DNA of 64,000 nt from contig JABFGK010000002.1 of assembly GCA_013112555.1 (NCBI GenBank), positions 992,001-1,056,000 of the forward strand. The letters run 5' to 3'. Source of the DNA: Planctomycetota bacterium (GTDB lineage Bacteria; Planctomycetota; Phycisphaerae; Phycisphaerales; UBA5793). This document shows positions 63,752-64,000 of this stretch, piece after piece. A model generated the notes under the pieces. It was not told the origin of the DNA and searched no databases. It worked only from the letters and a program-made list of their open reading frames with translations. Position numbers and translations under genes: made by a program. Numbering within the stretch: the stretch's first letter is position 1; each line of letters starts with the position of its first letter.

Positions 63752-63937
63752 TCAGATCGAGTTGCGCCATCGCATGTCGGGGGTGCAGTGCCACACCTCC
63801 TCTGATTCGGCTATACGAACTCGGACCTTGAGCGGTTCCCACTCCCCGGATATCCACCTGTCCTGCCAGGCATGCGGGTGTGTCTGAAACCGGCCATTTC
63901 CATGCAGTGCTGCGTGGGGCAACAGGCATTTCCTCAT
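63752..63937 (-). CDS. Small hypothetical protein upstream of the sigma gene
   Basis: A 61-aa ORF from ATG 63937 (MRKCLLPHAALHGNG) ends 15 bases before the sigma start on the same strand. Its sequence, rich in Trp, His and charged residues (RWISGEWEPLKVRVRIA), looks more protein-like than the other frames here. I recognise no family. It could be a small leader gene, part of a longer gene disturbed by an indel, or chance. Confidence 0.35.
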   Translation of the reverse strand: MRKCLLPHAALHGNGRFQTHPHAWQDRWISGEWEPLKVRVRIAESEEVWHCTPDMRWRNSI

Positions 63938-64000
63938 TCCTCGCGACCGTCTTTTTTCTTGCTGCTCAGGCGGCGACCACACTGCGTCCGAAATGCACGG

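Overview
The window looks like a piece of a high-GC Planctomycetota chromosome, most likely class Phycisphaerae. The evidence is two planctomycete-style sigma-70 proteins, an ECF sigma factor paired with a Ser/Thr kinase, an ECF sigma factor followed by an anti-sigma-like membrane protein and a YfbK-type VWA protein, secreted proteins with the Cys-bounded C-terminal domain common in this phylum, and many exported amidohydrolase-like proteins. No rRNA, tRNA, CRISPR array, phage or transposase gene was recognised. The first gene is cut by the left edge.

Layout. 0-14 kb: C-terminal part of an alpha-2-macroglobulin/TPR protein, cinA, a large tricorn-type S41 protease, recA (broken by two 1-base deletions) and a pair of M16 peptidases. 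14-20 kb: ECF sigma, anti-sigma-like protein, VWA protein, and an M1 aminopeptidase lipoprotein. 20-27.7 kb: sulfotransferase, GT39-type glycosyltransferase, an unknown membrane protein, a sigma-70 factor and a Mn-type superoxide dismutase. 28-41.5 kb: a head-to-tail run of eight amidohydrolase-superfamily genes (nine modules) that looks like one operon; only one module keeps a full metal-ligand set. 41.7-46.6 kb: isochorismatase-like hydrolase, znuA-znuC-znuB zinc importer, and a membrane-anchored endonuclease/exonuclease/phosphatase protein. 46.9-55 kb: secreted beta-helix protein, kinase plus ECF sigma, two secreted proteins, and a lipoprotein joining a tyrosine-phosphatase domain to a C-terminal cytochrome c'-like heme motif. 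55-64 kb: CBM9-like lipoprotein and Na+/solute symporter diverging from a GH38 alpha-mannosidase, then RNase HI and a principal-type sigma factor.

The spacers between many genes are mosaics of short dispersed modules. The commonest is a Neisseria dRS3-like palindrome (ATTCCC-N8-GGGAAT) with constant flanks. All of about 20 copies lie in the same orientation whatever the direction of nearby genes. One composite copy sits in frame inside the protease gene, four copies form a tandem array, and other modules supply the stop codons of several genes.

The best candidate for an undescribed system is the amidohydrolase array: one apparently competent enzyme (37114-38385) among seven degenerate, exported paralogs. 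The phosphatase-cytochrome fusion is the second. A caution: several genes (recA twice, the third amidohydrolase, the starts of the fifth amidohydrolase and of the EEP protein, perhaps the VWA gene) show single-base frame shifts, three of them in or beside homopolymers. Uncorrected assembly errors must be excluded before any is called a real pseudogene.
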